A stretch of DNA of 64,000 bases from Wolbachia endosymbiont (group A) of Pogonocherus hispidulus (GCF_964028195.1 NZ_OZ034750.1:186001-250000), one strand, 5' to 3'. Positions 49,573 through 60,501 are shown, counted from the first letter of the stretch. Notes: generated by a model from the sequence alone, not told the origin. Made by a program: numbers and translations.

Positions 49573-50128
49573 TTACTTTTCCTTATCTGAAATTTTGGAT
49601 AATTCAGCTTCTAATTCTTCTATCGTCGGTAGAGCTGTTTTTATGTTCTCTGGTAGATTTTCAGTTATTCGGTATTCTGCAAGACCTATTGGCTTTGTCA
49701 TGTCTCGCAGTGTATATTCGGCCAGTACATTATTTTTTGATTTACATAAAATTAATCCTATAGATGGCTGGTCTGTTGAGTGTTTTAGCAAATTATCCAC
49801 TGCAGAAAGATAAAAATTCATTTTTCCAGCGTATTCTGGTTTGAATTTATTATCTTTCAACTCAATCACTATAAAGCAACGTAATTTTAAATGGTAGAAT
49901 AATAAATCAATATAAAAGTCTTCATCTCCAACATCTAAATGAAATTGTCTGCCAACAAAAGCAAATCCTTCACCGAGTTCTAACAGAAATTTTTCCATAT
50001 GTCCTACGAGTCCTTTTTCTACTTCTCTTTCATGAGCATCCTTACCTATACTTAAAAAATCAAAAATATACGGATCTTTTAATGTATAATGTGCTAAATC
50101 TGATTGAGAGGATGGTAATTTTTCTTCA
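49573..50128 (-). pseudogene. DUF1016/YhcG-type PD-(D/E)XK nuclease, 5' truncated
   Basis: The frame is open from the group II intron junction at 50128 to the stop at 49573, longer than the ATG at 49998 suggests. It reads LAHYTLKDPYIFDFLSIG then HEREVEKGLVGHMEKFLLELG and FAFVGRQFHLDVGDEDFYIDLLFYH (in part: DVGDEDFYIDLLFYH), followed by RCFIVIELK. The Asp, Glu and Lys of the PD-(D/E)XK core are visible, and LPTIEELEAELS at the end is typical. The N-terminal half is missing, replaced by the intron fragment. YhcG-like proteins may process stalled forks; the truncated copy is unlikely to work. Confidence 0.8.
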
Positions 50129-50550
50129 GTGCGACCCGGAAAGCCGTGGTTTTGTGATGGTTAAATTCCATCTTCCCTAGACGTCGGGGATAATGTATGT
50201 CTCACATTTCAAAGGGTGGCAACCTTTGGGATGCAAGCATGAGATAAAAGCAGGTAACACTAAACCTCATCCTGCAAACAGAGTTAGATATGATTACGAG
50301 AGGAACCTATGTTTGAATTGTCGTCAAAGCATAGTATGCGAAAAGAGGTTGAACTACGCATAGACCAAAATGGTACGAAGCAAAAGGGGAACTAAAGATT
50401 GAAGACTTTAGTTATTGATGTTCCCAGCTTCCGGCAAATAGTAGGAATCTAAGTTTAACGTGAAACGAAGCCATGGAACGGGGTAACCACATAAAAGCTC
50501 TTATATTCATTAAAATATAAGTAGGTAGCCAACCACAAGCTGCTATCTTA
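50129..50550 (+). mobile_element. Group II intron 5' fragment (a second family)
   Basis: The plus strand begins GTGCGACCCGGAAAGCCG, the start motif of a group II intron, at 50129, and continues through domain I-like sequence (GTATGTCTCACATTTC, AAAGGGTGGCAACCTTTGGG hairpin, GGAACGGGGTAACC). It ends near 50550 against an IS4 transposase, with no reverse transcriptase or domain V. The sequence is different from the intron at 16840-18689, so it is a separate lineage. I see no gene between 50129 and 50553. Confidence 0.7.
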
Positions 50551-51169
50551 CTATTACCCACAAATATGAGGTTGATGAGCGAGCCTCCACCCTTCTGATA
50601 AATCAAAGAGACGTTTCCATCCTTTCCAAAGAGCAGAAGGTCCTGGTTCTGGATCATTTTTCCTTGCTAAGTAACCACCTAATTGAGCAATCCATGAAAC
50701 AGCCTCTTTTATCGTAGGTGTTACATTTGGAAATGGTTTTTTGTGTATTTTAACGTATAAAACTTTCCACTCTTCTTCAGCTAACAAGGCAGTACACGGT
50801 AATGTTGCTTGCAATTGATGTAATAAATAAAATTCTCCAAGCAATAATACTCATCACTGTTAAATACCGCACTAATCTTTCTGCTGTTCCAAGTCTACAT
50901 TCCTCAACTTTTAGACCAGATTTTAAGATTTTATGAAATATCTCTATCTTCCATCTAAGGCAATACCAACTAACTTTTTCAACAGCTTCGTCAAAGGTAT
51001 TGACTGGAAGGTTTGTTAAAAGCATCCACTCTAGTGGATCTGCTCCAGAGAAAGGATCTTTTTCAGCAACATAAACTGCATAAAATGGTAGGTCAGGTAA
51101 TTTCTCCGTCCTATGCCTAATATTATTTTTAGATGGATTCATCATAAATTTTTCAAACCTAACCTCTAA

Positions 51170-51980
51170 GAACCTGTCTTGAAAAGGAATGAGGAAAAGA
51201 ATATGATAGTGTAAGTAAAAAATAGGAGGGGAAATTGTATCTAAGTGATAAGGAATGGGAAATTTTGGAGCCACATGTTGCACAAGGAGAGATAGGGAGG
51301 CCAAGGAAGCACAATATCAGAACGATTATTAATGCAATAAGGTATATAATGAGAGGTGGTTGCCAGTGGAGAATGCTGCCAAAAGATTTTCCGCCATGGA
51401 AAACGGTGTATGATTATTTTCTCAGGTGGCGTAATAGTGGCAAATTGGAAGAAATACACGATATGTTAGTAAAAAAGGTAAGAAAAATGGTTGGCAAAAA
51501 TGAAATACCTTCGGTAGGAATAATTAATCAGTGAAAACCACTCAAAAAGGGGATCCAGAGGATATGATGCTGGCAAGAAGATAAAGGGTAGAAAACGTCA
51601 CATTGTTGTGGATACTGTAGGTCTTATAATTGCTGCTGAAGTACACAGTGCAAGCATTCAGGATCGTGATGGTGCCCCAAATCTTTTTGTTCAAGCCAAA
51701 TGCAAAGCTCCAACTTTACGTAAGTTTTTTGCTGATCAAGGATACATAGCAAAACCGCTGTTTATTGAAAACAGGATGTTTATTAACCATTACCAAGAAA
51801 GCTGTTGATGTTACAGGATTCCAGGTTATTCCTAAGCGTTGAGAGAACCTTTGCTTGGCTTTCCAATTTTAGACGTATGAGCAAGGATTATTCCTCTTAC
51901 TTCAAAAACTAATATCTCCTTTAATATGATTACTATTATGCTTGCTAAATTAGCTACTTAAGCCCTTTCAAGACAGGCTC
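51170..51980 (+). mobile_element. IS5-family element nested in the IS4 gene
   Basis: Imperfect terminal repeats GAACCTGTCTTGAAAAGG (from 51170) and the complement of GAGCCTGTCTTGAAAGGG (ending 51980) bound an 811-bp element. It is flanked by TAA at 51167-51169 and 51981-51983, a three-base target duplication. The ends resemble those of the element at 36320-37156. Confidence 0.9.
51235..51960 (+). pseudogene. IS5-family transposase, frameshifted
   Basis: The first part (51235-51534) has the N-terminal domain LSDKEWEILEPHVAQ and GGCQWRMLPKDFPPWKTVYDYF. Later parts include KGRKRHIVVDT-like codons just before 51608, VDTVGLIIAAEVHSASIQDRDGA and FADQGYIA (catalytic Asp), then KRWE/RTFAWL-like sequence in other frames near 51840. 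Several frameshifts make it inactive. Confidence 0.8.
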
Positions 51981-52409
51981 TAAAGATGCAGTCCTTTTTG
52001 GCTTATTATCTTTTGCAGGAATTTCAACTTTTATTATACCTGCACAAGTGGAGGATTTAATAACTTCCCACAACTTTTGTTCGTTTTTTCTAGGACATCG
52101 ATATTTTCTATTTACTACTCTATTTTGGCAAGCTCTTACTAAAACTGCTGAGTTAAGACTATGTGCAAGTTCAAAAAAATCATAAATATCTGCTTCCCTA
52201 TCGCATACAGTTATAGCTTCAGTCTGAGATGAATCTAGACTAATGTTTGTTTCTTTTAACGTTTCTATCCATTTTATACTCTCTTTATCTTCAATATGGA
52301 CACTATCGTTTTTTTTAACATGGCTTTTGTCTTCTTCAGAAATAGTAGACCTCAAATAAACCTTTTGATCTAATATTCCTAGCGCCAAGCCTTCTGTACT
52401 CACAGTAAA

Positions 52410-54572
52410 GAAATACCTCAATCAATTAATCTCTGGTTATCACGGCTTTATTTAACAGATAAACTATACAAACTTTACTTAATGGTAAAAGATTATTATG
52501 AAAGATTTGAGCTTGATATACAGGTATCTTTAGATGATGGAAAATCGATAATAAAGCTGAAAAAAGCATTGTCTAACTGCAGCACAAAACTGAGCATTTT
52601 ATCTGATATGGGAATGCTGTCCGAATACATACCTGAGCTAGAAAGATCGATTGACGACAGCAGTAGATTACTGTTTAGCTTAGATGATTTTGCACCATTG
52701 TTTTTAAATATCTTGCCGGTGTTAAAAGCAATTGGCGTTATAGTTATCTTACCGAAATCACTGGAAAAAATCCTAAAGCCAAAGTTGAGTCTTAATTTAT
52801 CTGCTAAAGGCAAAATTGAAGAAGATCGGAAAAGTTTCTTAACGCTTGAAAAATTATTGAAGTTTGATTGGAAAATAGCGATAGGTGATAAAGAGATAAG
52901 CATTACAGAATTTAAAAAGCTACTGAAAGATTCTCGTGGACTTATAAAGATTATAGACCAATATGTGCTTTTGGATGATAAGGAGGTAGAAGCTCTACTG
53001 AAAAAATTTGATAAGTTACCTGAACGCTTGAGTCAAGCAGAGCTGATGCAAGCTGCTTTAGGAGGTGAACTAGATGGAGCAAAGGTAGGACTTGATCAGC
53101 AGATTAAAAGCCTATTTGAAAAGCTTAACACTTATGTACCTGTTGATGTACCAAGTAACCTAACAGCACAGTTACGTCCATATCAAAAACGTGGATTTAG
53201 TTGGCTTGTGCAGAACATAGAGACGGGGTTTGGTAGTATAATTGCTGATGACATGGGTCTTGGTAAAACACTACAAGTTATTGCAGCCATTTTATACTGT
53301 AAGAATGCAGGATTTTTAGATGAAGATAAAGTCTTGATAGTAGCACCAACAAGCATATTAAGCAATTGGCAACGAGAGATGGAACGTTTTGCACCAGAAT
53401 TAAAGCTTTTTATCTATCATGGACAAAATCGAGAATTGGCAAATGATTATGATGTAGCTCTCACATCCTATGGTCTTGCACGTCGTGATAAAAAAGAGCT
53501 TAACAGAGTAGGATGGTTTTTGCTCGTGATTGATGAAGCCCAAAATATAAAGAATCCCCATAGTGAACAGAGTAAAGCTATAAAAGCTATTGCAGCAAAA
53601 AATAAAATAGCTATGAGTGGTACACCTGTTGAAAATAGGCTACTAGAATATTGGAGTATTTTTGATTTTACTAATAAATATTACCTTGGTACTCCTAAGG
53701 AATTTAAAACTCGTTTTGCAACGCCAATTGAAAAAGCGAGAGATAAAGTTTGTCTAGAGAGGTTCATGAAAGTTACTCATCCCTTTATGCTACGTAGGGT
53801 AAAAAGTGATAAAAGCATTATAGAGGATCTACCAGATAAAATTGAAAATAATCGTTATTGTTCTCTAACTCCAGAGCAAACAGCACTTTATCAAGAAGTA
53901 GTTAACACAACTATGAAAAAGATAGAAAGGAGTGAAGGAATTGAACGTAAGGGTCTAATTCTTAAGCTTATCAATGCTTTAAAGCAAGTTTGTAACCATC
54001 CATCGCATTTTGGCAAGAAAAAGCGTGCAAGTATTGAACAGTCAGGAAAGATGCAGATGCTAGAAGAGATATTGATAGGAATTAGTGAGCTTGCAGAAAA
54101 ATCATTGATATTTACTCAATACACTGAAATGGGTGAGATTATAGCTAGGCTACTTGAAGAAAAGTTTGAATCAAAAGTGCCATTTTTGCATGGAAGTTTA
54201 TCCCGTAAAGCACGAGACAAAATGGTTAATGATTTTGAAAACTCATTTCGATCAAATATTCTCATAGTATCTTTAAAAGCTGGTGGAACAGGGCTTAATT
54301 TAACAGCAGCAAACCATGTAATACATTACGATTTATGGTGGAATCCAGCAGTGGAAGCACAAGCAACAGATAGAGCGTACCGTATTGGACAAGAACGTAA
54401 TGTTATGGTGTACAGGCTACTTTCAACAGGTACTTTTGAAGAGCGTATTGATGAGATGATTCAAAGCAAGAAAGAGTTAGCAAACTTAACTATAAGTAGC
54501 GGTGAAAGTTGGATTACAGAATTTAGCAATAATCAATTGAAAGATTTGATCAATATAAGAAATGCTGTATAA
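52410..54572 (+). pseudogene. SNF2-family helicase, 5' truncated
   Basis: The longest ATG frame (52482, 696 residues) encodes a full SNF2 motor: LRPYQKRGFSWL, Walker A DDMGLGKTLQVI (about 253-264), APTSILSNWQREM, DEAQ box VIDEAQNIKN (about 348-357), SGTPVENRLLEYWSIFDF, and the C-terminal helicase half with FLHGSLSRKARD, SLKAGGTGLNLTAANHVIHYDLWWNPA and ATDRAYRIGQERNV. Related bacterial proteins are longer with an N-terminal SWIM zinc and SNF2_assoc region. The frame is open upstream to about 52410, where it meets the IS4 remnant, so the N-terminus was lost. The motor could still be made from ATG 52482. Probably phage- or island-borne. Confidence 0.8.
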
Positions 54573-56792
54573 AAAACAAGTTCAGCTATCCACTTCTTAT
54601 CTTAAAAATGTAAAAAAACAACATTTGGCCTGCTAACACATATCTTATCGCATTCGGACTATTATAAGAAAGGCTATATAGAGTATGAATCTGATTTTGA
54701 TGAATTAATTAAAGCAGGTGAGAAAATAACTACAACAAAGACCAGCTTGTAGTTGAGTTATCTGTGTTTGACATCTTGTCTACCACCTTTTGTTTTAATT
54801 TCAAGGGGGGTGACCCACCCTTTAGAAAGCCCTATCTGCCAATAAATAGTGAAAACATAAATCTTTGTCTCCATTGTACGCGATGAAATTGGAGACGTAA
54901 ATAAATAAATTTAGATCTTTATCTCCATTTTAAGCAGTTTACGAGCTCCATAGCTTATGTTTATGGCAAAACTTTTTTTCTTTAACTTCACCTACAATTT
55001 ATTTATAGAGATTATCTAAAATAACCAGCTTTTATTGCACCGATTTAAAAGATCGTCCACTTTTTTTGAAAAAATATTTTACAACAAATAAAAAACGTGA
55101 TAGACTAGAGTAAGCCTTTTTTATAGCAAGTAAAAGTTTAAGGTAAGAAATAATTTAAAAATGACTCTTAACCGGGTTTTGAGCTACCTTACATGAGTAA
55201 CTTAGGTTCTGATTGTACAATTGTACCCTGAAGTCGTAGAATCTCTTTAAAACGCTATTATTAGCCATCTTGTCTTTTGTAAGCATTTATCTTTTTCAGG
55301 TTATCCAAAATGCAATAGTAGGTTTTTCATATTTTTGTCTCTGTGTTGTATTTTTATTTAGGGCGATCTGATTCATTAAGTCTTTTGGAAATGGAAAAAT
55401 AACGTCTTATAGGTATTAAATGGATAAAAATGCAGAATTTCAATGGTTTAAGTGTATTATATTTCTATTTCCTTATTTTGAAATTTTGCTGGAAAACTCA
55501 GAACGGCTTTTTACTCCTTAAAACCTTACTTTGAAGAATAGGCCACAGTAGTAGATTAGGCATTTACCATAAAAATGTTACCTTTAGCTATTTTTAAAGG
55601 CTATTAAAGTTTAGTGATACCTTTAATTATCTTACAATAACTCGGTTTATGTCTACTAATATCATGAAATGCAGCTGGTCCACCTGTATGCATAAGTAGT
55701 TAGAGTAGGTTATAGGCGGCTTTAAAAAACCGGTTAGTTGCCACTTGAGTTTATTTTTTAAATGACTTTTATATTTCGGTTAAAAATTTAAATGGACGGT
55801 ATATTAGCCTTTTTGAAAACCATTTCAGTTGAGCAGACGGCTACCGCGGAACTTCTCTTAAGGTTTATATTATAATAAACTTATTACAGTTCATGTTTTT
55901 TTGCTTAACTTGTTATTTAAAAATTAAAAAAGTAATAAATTAAACACTTAAGCGCGTTAATAATATTTAGGTAGGTATTATGAAAGGTACATATCCTATA
56001 TGTTCTATTATTATATATTATTATTTATTATATATATAATATATAAGGTTTTACCTGAAACTGGGCTACACTCAAAAACCCTCTATAATCCTAGCTTTTA
56101 AAGCAATTAAGAAGTTTTTTTGAATTTCAAACTTAAATTACTCTTAACCCTTTAATATAGCCGGGTTTTTCCTTTTAGGAGATTTCATTTTCCAATCTAA
56201 AATGGCTTAAACTGCCAAAAATCTATGTAATCTCGAATCTAAAGTACTTAATTCACAAGTAATTATTATGAATACCTTTACCAATATAGCGTTTTGTGGC
56301 TACTTCTTATAGACGGAAAATCTCTCCCCTGAGTATATTGTAAACACGTTAAGCTCTATTAAAGTTTAATAGAAAAATCGTAATGAAAAAAATTTTAGAG
56401 CAAATCATATTTCAGACTGCATTTCTAGTATATATCTGTTATGGAGGAGAAAAAAGGATGGCTTATTTGGTTATTCTCATAAGCAAAGTATAGTATATTT
56501 TGCAACATAATGCAGATGCAACTTATAGGCGGCCTTTTTGTTTAAAGTTAAAATGAAATTAAATTTTGTAATTTTTTTGAGGAGTGTAAGTTGAGAGCAG
56601 AGTTAAATTTTCAATACCACCATTTACCTCTACAGAAGAGAACTTTTTTAGTGTTGCCTATATATTTTTGTAGTTTTTCGGACGAATTTGAAATTGAACG
56701 TGTATATATACTACAGGGGAATATGAAAGATAAGAGAACGGAGTTGTGCAAAATTTTCTAAAAAGTGAACAGTTTTTGTAATTTTGTTGAAC

Positions 56793-56804
56793 TTACTATA
56801 GTAA
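56793..56804. promoter_or_regulatory. Perfect 12-bp palindrome TTACTATAGTAA, copy 1
   Basis: A second exact copy is at 56922-56933, overlapping the -10 of the phage promoter motif. Two copies 129 bp apart suggest operator half of a looping or cooperative repressor, but this is inference. Confidence 0.45.
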
Positions 56805-56892
56805 GACCTAGCAGACCTGGTCTTCTGAATTGTAAATATTTGGGGTAAATATGGACAGTGTCAACTTACGCTTGAAAAAAATTTCTCCACTC

Positions 56893-56931
56893 TTCCGGAA
56901 AAACCTATGAGAAATCCGGTATTACTATAGT
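56893..56931 (+). promoter_or_regulatory. Phage promoter-like motif, copy 1
   Basis: TTCCGGAAAAACCT at 56893, then A, then TGAGAAATCCGGTAT to 56922, followed by TATAGT at 56926-56931. CCGGA and TCCGG form an inverted repeat across the position of a -35. The same motif with one base change, and a -10 hexamer at the same spacing, precedes the tail operon at 62073. The downstream gene starts at 57066. Confidence 0.7.
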
Positions 56932-57065
56932 AAAAGGTACAGAGACATCTCTCTACCCATTTATGACTGTATTTTAAATTACCAGCCTTTAAAAACATCA
57001 TCATGAGCTATGTAGCAGAGACATTTTGTCAACAAACATAGCTTATTTTAACAGGAGAAAACAAT

Positions 57066-59123
57066 ATGCATGACAAGCAAGCTTTATTTGAAAGAGCAGC
57101 AGAAGTAAAAGCAGAACTACTCTCAAGAATAGAATCATCTTTATCCTACTTATTACCAAATGGTACTTTCCACGGTGGTAAGTTCTATGTTGGTAATATT
57201 AGAGGAGATAAAGGGAAAAGTTTAGTAGTAGAAACAAGAGGAGAAAGAGCCGGATTATGGCACGATTTTGCTACTGGTGAAGGCGGAGATATACTTAATC
57301 TCTGGTGGGATGTTACTAGTCAGACTAAGTTTCTTGATACCATAGAAGATATAGAAAAATGGCTTGGTCACTCAACAAACCATAAAGAAGAATTTTCAGA
57401 ACATTTAATAGCATGTTGGGACTATCATGATGAAAATAATCAAGTAATAGCTAAAATTTACCGTTATGATAGCACTTCAGGGAAAAAACGATATAGCTGT
57501 TTTGATGTAAAAAACTCAAGTAGTACTGCTCCAGATCCAAGGCCTTTGTACAATGTTCCAGGTATAATTAAATCCGATAAAATTGTTTTCGTTGAAGGTG
57601 AAAAATGTGCTGAAAGTTTAATCAGTAAGGGCATAACAGCCACAACAATGATGTTTGGAGCAAATTCACCTGTAAATAAAACAGATTGGGCTCCACTCAA
57701 AGGTAAACACATAACCATATGGCCAGACAACGATAGTTCAGGTCAGAAATATGCTGAAAATGTTGCAAAGAAGCTTTTAGATATAGGCGTTGCATCGCTT
57801 TCTATTCTTAAAATTCCACAAGATAAACCAAAAGCTTGGGATGCTGCTGATTGTATTAAAGAAGGAGTAGACGTAAAAAGATTTTTAACCTCAACTGTTT
57901 CTCTCCCATATACAAAAAACGTTACTTCATTTCCTGTATTGCAGTACCTAAATGACAAATCACCAATGCCAGAAGACATAATTGCTCCTAGAGTTTTAAC
58001 TCCTAGTGGTCTTTTAGTTTTTGCTGGCGCGCCTAAAGTGGGAAAAAGTGACTTTCTTATTTCTTGGCTTTTTCATATGGCATCTGGAACTCCATTTTTT
58101 GATATGGTGCCAAAAAGGCCCTTAAGAATCTTCTACCTTCAGACTGAAATCGGTTACCACTATATGCGTGAACGGTTGCAACAGATGAAACTTAGTGAAG
58201 AACTTATTAAACTTGCTGCAAACAATTTAGTTATTACACCACAGACTAAGCTGCTTTTAAATGAAAATGGCATTAAAGATATCGTAACTGAAGCAGAAAG
58301 AAACTTTGACCTAAACACCATTGATATCATAGCGGTAGATCCATTGCGTAACGTTTTTGATGCTGATGAATACGGTAACGAAAATGATAATAATGCCATG
58401 ATTTTCTTTCTCCAGGAGAGAGTTGAAAAACTGCGTTCTCTAATCAATCCAGATGCTGGAGTTATTCTTGTGCACCATACAAAGAAAATGCAAAAGAAAC
58501 TATTAGAAGAAGATCCATTTCAAAGTTTTAGTGGCGCTAGCAGCTTACGAGGATTCTATACCACTGGAATGATCATGTTTAGGCCTGATGAGAAGAACAG
58601 CTATCGTCAACTGATGTTTGAGTTACGTAATGGAAATTCTGTTATGCCAAAATTTGTTGATAAAATTAATGGTCATTGGTACGAAGTTGACGCTGAGTCA
58701 CAAAGGTTAATAAATAAAGACTATGGTGAAAAACTAGATGCCGAACGTTCTCGCAGATATGACATCATCTTGGACTTAATATGTGCAGAAGGACGTAAGG
58801 GTCATGCTTATACAATTAATCAGTTTTGTCAGGCATTTGAAAATAAAGAAGGTCTCGGCAGTACACATTCTATTCGTGATCGTCTCGATGTTCTTGCTAC
58901 CAAAGGCTACGTTAAATTCAACAAAGAAGGCAAAAACGCTGCAAGAAACAAATACGGAGTACTTTGCGTTGAAGGTATGGAATTTGGGCAAAAAATATTT
59001 GATCCAGAGAAGAACAAAAAGGTTACAGTCTATCACAGATTACTACCCACACACTACAAGTCACCACACTATGGCAGCGTAATTCCTGTAGAAAATCCAA
59101 ATACTTGGGTTTATCACAATTAA
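57066..59123 (+). CDS. Phage primase-helicase (TOPRIM plus RepA-like ATPase)
   Basis: A 685-residue replication protein. The N-terminus resembles a primase-helper domain (GERAGLWHDFATGEGGDI). A TOPRIM domain follows with VFVEGEKCAES (about 172-182, catalytic Glu) and IWPDNDSSGQKYA (about 217, the Asp-x-Asp). A RepA/AAA_25 motor has Walker A FAGAPKVGKSDF (about 318-329), Walker B IIAVDPLRN (about 420) and VHHTKK (about 468). The C-terminal 110 residues look like a winged helix. No zinc-binding CHC2 cluster is visible. AGGAG stands eight bases before the ATG. It leads a five-gene operon and likely unwinds and primes phage DNA. Its motor is duplicated at 60502. Confidence 0.85.
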   Translation: MHDKQALFERAAEVKAELLSRIESSLSYLLPNGTFHGGKFYVGNIRGDKGKSLVVETRGERAGLWHDFATGEGGDILNLWWDVTSQTKFLDTIEDIEKWLGHSTNHKEEFSEHLIACWDYHDENNQVIAKIYRYDSTSGKKRYSCFDVKNSSSTAPDPRPLYNVPGIIKSDKIVFVEGEKCAESLISKGITATTMMFGANSPVNKTDWAPLKGKHITIWPDNDSSGQKYAENVAKKLLDIGVASLSILKIPQDKPKAWDAADCIKEGVDVKRFLTSTVSLPYTKNVTSFPVLQYLNDKSPMPEDIIAPRVLTPSGLLVFAGAPKVGKSDFLISWLFHMASGTPFFDMVPKRPLRIFYLQTEIGYHYMRERLQQMKLSEELIKLAANNLVITPQTKLLLNENGIKDIVTEAERNFDLNTIDIIAVDPLRNVFDADEYGNENDNNAMIFFLQERVEKLRSLINPDAGVILVHHTKKMQKKLLEEDPFQSFSGASSLRGFYTTGMIMFRPDEKNSYRQLMFELRNGNSVMPKFVDKINGHWYEVDAESQRLINKDYGEKLDAERSRRYDIILDLICAEGRKGHAYTINQFCQAFENKEGLGSTHSIRDRLDVLATKGYVKFNKEGKNAARNKYGVLCVEGMEFGQKIFDPEKNKKVTVYHRLLPTHYKSPHYGSVIPVENPNTWVYHN

Positions 59124-59157
59124 CACTTTAATCATTTCTTAATTAGAGGGAGAAAAT

Positions 59158-59658
59158 ATGCATTCTAAAAATTCCTATACTGGTATTAACCCAAAAGTTG
59201 TTAAACACATACGACACTATGCTAAACTTCTGAAAAGAGGTAAAGCTTTTGCTTATAAAGACATTGAAGATGTTGAGCAAGATCTTTTACTTGACTGTTT
59301 GCCTGGCCTTAATGAACTTGAAGGGCATTTTATAAAACAGTACGTTAAATGCCGTGCCCTCAATTTAAAAGAAAAAGAACTATGTAAAAAACGTACCATT
59401 AATTTTGTTGATGAAACTTTACACGAAGAGAGTGATGAAAGTCTTGAATATAGCTCCGCGGTACGGATTGATGTAAATGAGGCAATTGCAAAGTTACCTC
59501 GAGAGTTAAGAAAAATATGTAAACTATTGGCAGAAGATCACAGCATTTGTGAAATTTCCAGAAGGACTGGTATACCAAAATCAACTCTCTACGACACAAT
59601 TAACAAATTACGCAAAGAGTTTTCCCACCTTAAAACATACCTAAAACGAGATTTCTAA
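59158..59658 (+). CDS. Phage-encoded sigma-70-like factor
   Basis: The 166-residue protein looks like a small sigma factor. A region 2-like helical part (about 37-75) has YKDIEDVEQDLLLDCLPGL and FIKQYVKCRALNLKEKE. A region 4-like part (about 105-155) has EAIAKLPRELRKICKLLAED followed by the helix-turn-helix SICEISRRTGIPKSTLYDTINKLRKEF (key: ISRRTGIPKSTLYDTI). There is no region 1 or 3, as in ECF-type factors. A strong GAGGGAG stands before the ATG. It may direct host RNA polymerase to the motif shared by 56893 and 62073. A plain DNA-binding regulator is the alternative. Confidence 0.8.
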   Translation: MHSKNSYTGINPKVVKHIRHYAKLLKRGKAFAYKDIEDVEQDLLLDCLPGLNELEGHFIKQYVKCRALNLKEKELCKKRTINFVDETLHEESDESLEYSSAVRIDVNEAIAKLPRELRKICKLLAEDHSICEISRRTGIPKSTLYDTINKLRKEFSHLKTYLKRDF

Positions 59659-59675
59659 CTATAAGGGGGGAAAAT

Positions 59676-60485
59676 ATGAAAATAATAAACAGCAAAGAAA
59701 GAGCAAAAATGGTCACAGGTGTGAAGGTAGTAATCTTTGGACCTTATGGAATCGGTAAAACTAGCCTACTTAAAACTCTTGATGAGTCAACAACACTTTG
59801 TCTTGATTTTGAGGCAGGTTTACTTGCTGTTCAAGATTGGCAAGGGGATTCTGTAAGTATTCGTACTTGGAATGAGGCAAGAGATATTGCATGTCTCATA
59901 GGTGGTCCGAACCCTGCACTAAAATCTGATCAAGCGTATAGTCAAAAACACTATGAGCATGCCTGTAGCAAGCACAAAGATCTTCTTTCTGAAGTTTCTA
60001 AATACCGATGCATCTTTGTGGATAGTATAACCGTTGCTTCACGTTTATGTCTTTTATGGGCAAGGATGCAACCTGAGTGTTTTTCTGATAGATCGGGAAA
60101 AGAAGATAAAAGAGCTGCTTATGGGTTGCTTGCACAAGAGATGATGGCTTGGCTCAATCAGTTTCAACATATCAGAGATAAAGACATCATCATAGTTGGC
60201 ACATTAGGTCAATATCTCGATGACTGCAATCGTCCAACCTGGCTACCTCAATGTGAAGGAGCTAAAACTGCCAGTGAGATTCCAGGGATAGTTGATGAAG
60301 TAATTAGCATGGTTGGAATCAAGAAAGATGATGGCACAGAGGTTCGCTCATTTGTCTGTCAGACTATTAATACTTGGGGATATCCAGCTAAAGATCGCAG
60401 TGGCTGCCTTGATATGGTTGAAGAACCGCATCTTGGTAGATTATTTGCGAAAATTAAAGCCAAAACCTTGGCTTCTGTTGCCTAA
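59676..60485 (+). CDS. Sak4-like phage recombinase ATPase (AAA_24)
   Basis: The 269-residue RecA-fold ATPase has Walker A FGPYGIGKTSLLKT (about 21-34), an LCLDFEAGLLAV strand, Walker B RCIFVDSITVASR (about 108-120), and IIVGTLGQYLDD. The GxxGxGKTSL loop near the N-terminus, the FEAG strand and the length match the Sak4/AAA_24 family of phage single-strand annealing or exchange proteins. Those proteins usually work with a phage SSB, and a candidate is at 61344. GGGGGG stands five bases before the ATG. Confidence 0.75.
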   Translation: MKIINSKERAKMVTGVKVVIFGPYGIGKTSLLKTLDESTTLCLDFEAGLLAVQDWQGDSVSIRTWNEARDIACLIGGPNPALKSDQAYSQKHYEHACSKHKDLLSEVSKYRCIFVDSITVASRLCLLWARMQPECFSDRSGKEDKRAAYGLLAQEMMAWLNQFQHIRDKDIIIVGTLGQYLDDCNRPTWLPQCEGAKTASEIPGIVDEVISMVGIKKDDGTEVRSFVCQTINTWGYPAKDRSGCLDMVEEPHLGRLFAKIKAKTLASVA

Positions 60486-60501
60486 TTTTAAAAGGAGTAA
60501 T

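Larger units (their letters stand above)
50554..52421 (-). pseudogene. IS4-family (Tn5-like) transposase, interrupted and truncated
   Basis: Read on the minus strand, the N-terminal piece (52421-51984) has VSTEGLALGILDQKVYLR, EAITVCDREADIYDFF with the second catalytic Asp, and VLVRACQNR. After an 811-bp IS5 insertion, the C-terminal piece (51166-50777) has WMLLTNLPVNTFDEA and WKIEIFHKILKSGLKVEECRL (the catalytic Glu in IEIFHK). A frameshift near 50835 then leads to IKEAVSWIAQLGGYLARKND...LWKGWKRLFDLSEGW, ending at 50554. The first ~130 residues are missing; the junction with SNF2 sequence is near 52410. Inactive. Confidence 0.85.
54573..57065 (+). other. 2.5-kb gene-free AT-rich stretch before the phage operon
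   Basis: All six frames are dense with stops. A stop-bounded 48-codon frame at 54606-54752, ending YESDFDELIKAGEKITTTKTSL in pieces (YESDFDELIKAG, EKITTTKTSL), has no start and may be a gene remnant. A possible promoter (TTTACA 55078-55083, 17 bp, TAGACT 55101-55106) drives nothing obvious. Short phrases recur, such as ATAGGCGGC near 55711 and 56533. The right end holds two TTACTATAGTAA palindromes and the phage promoter motif at 56893. Confidence 0.7.

Noticed and set aside
60313-60501. Upstream extension of the stand-alone ATPase
   Set aside because: It overlaps the Sak4-like gene in another frame; ATG 60502 has a clear ribosome binding site.
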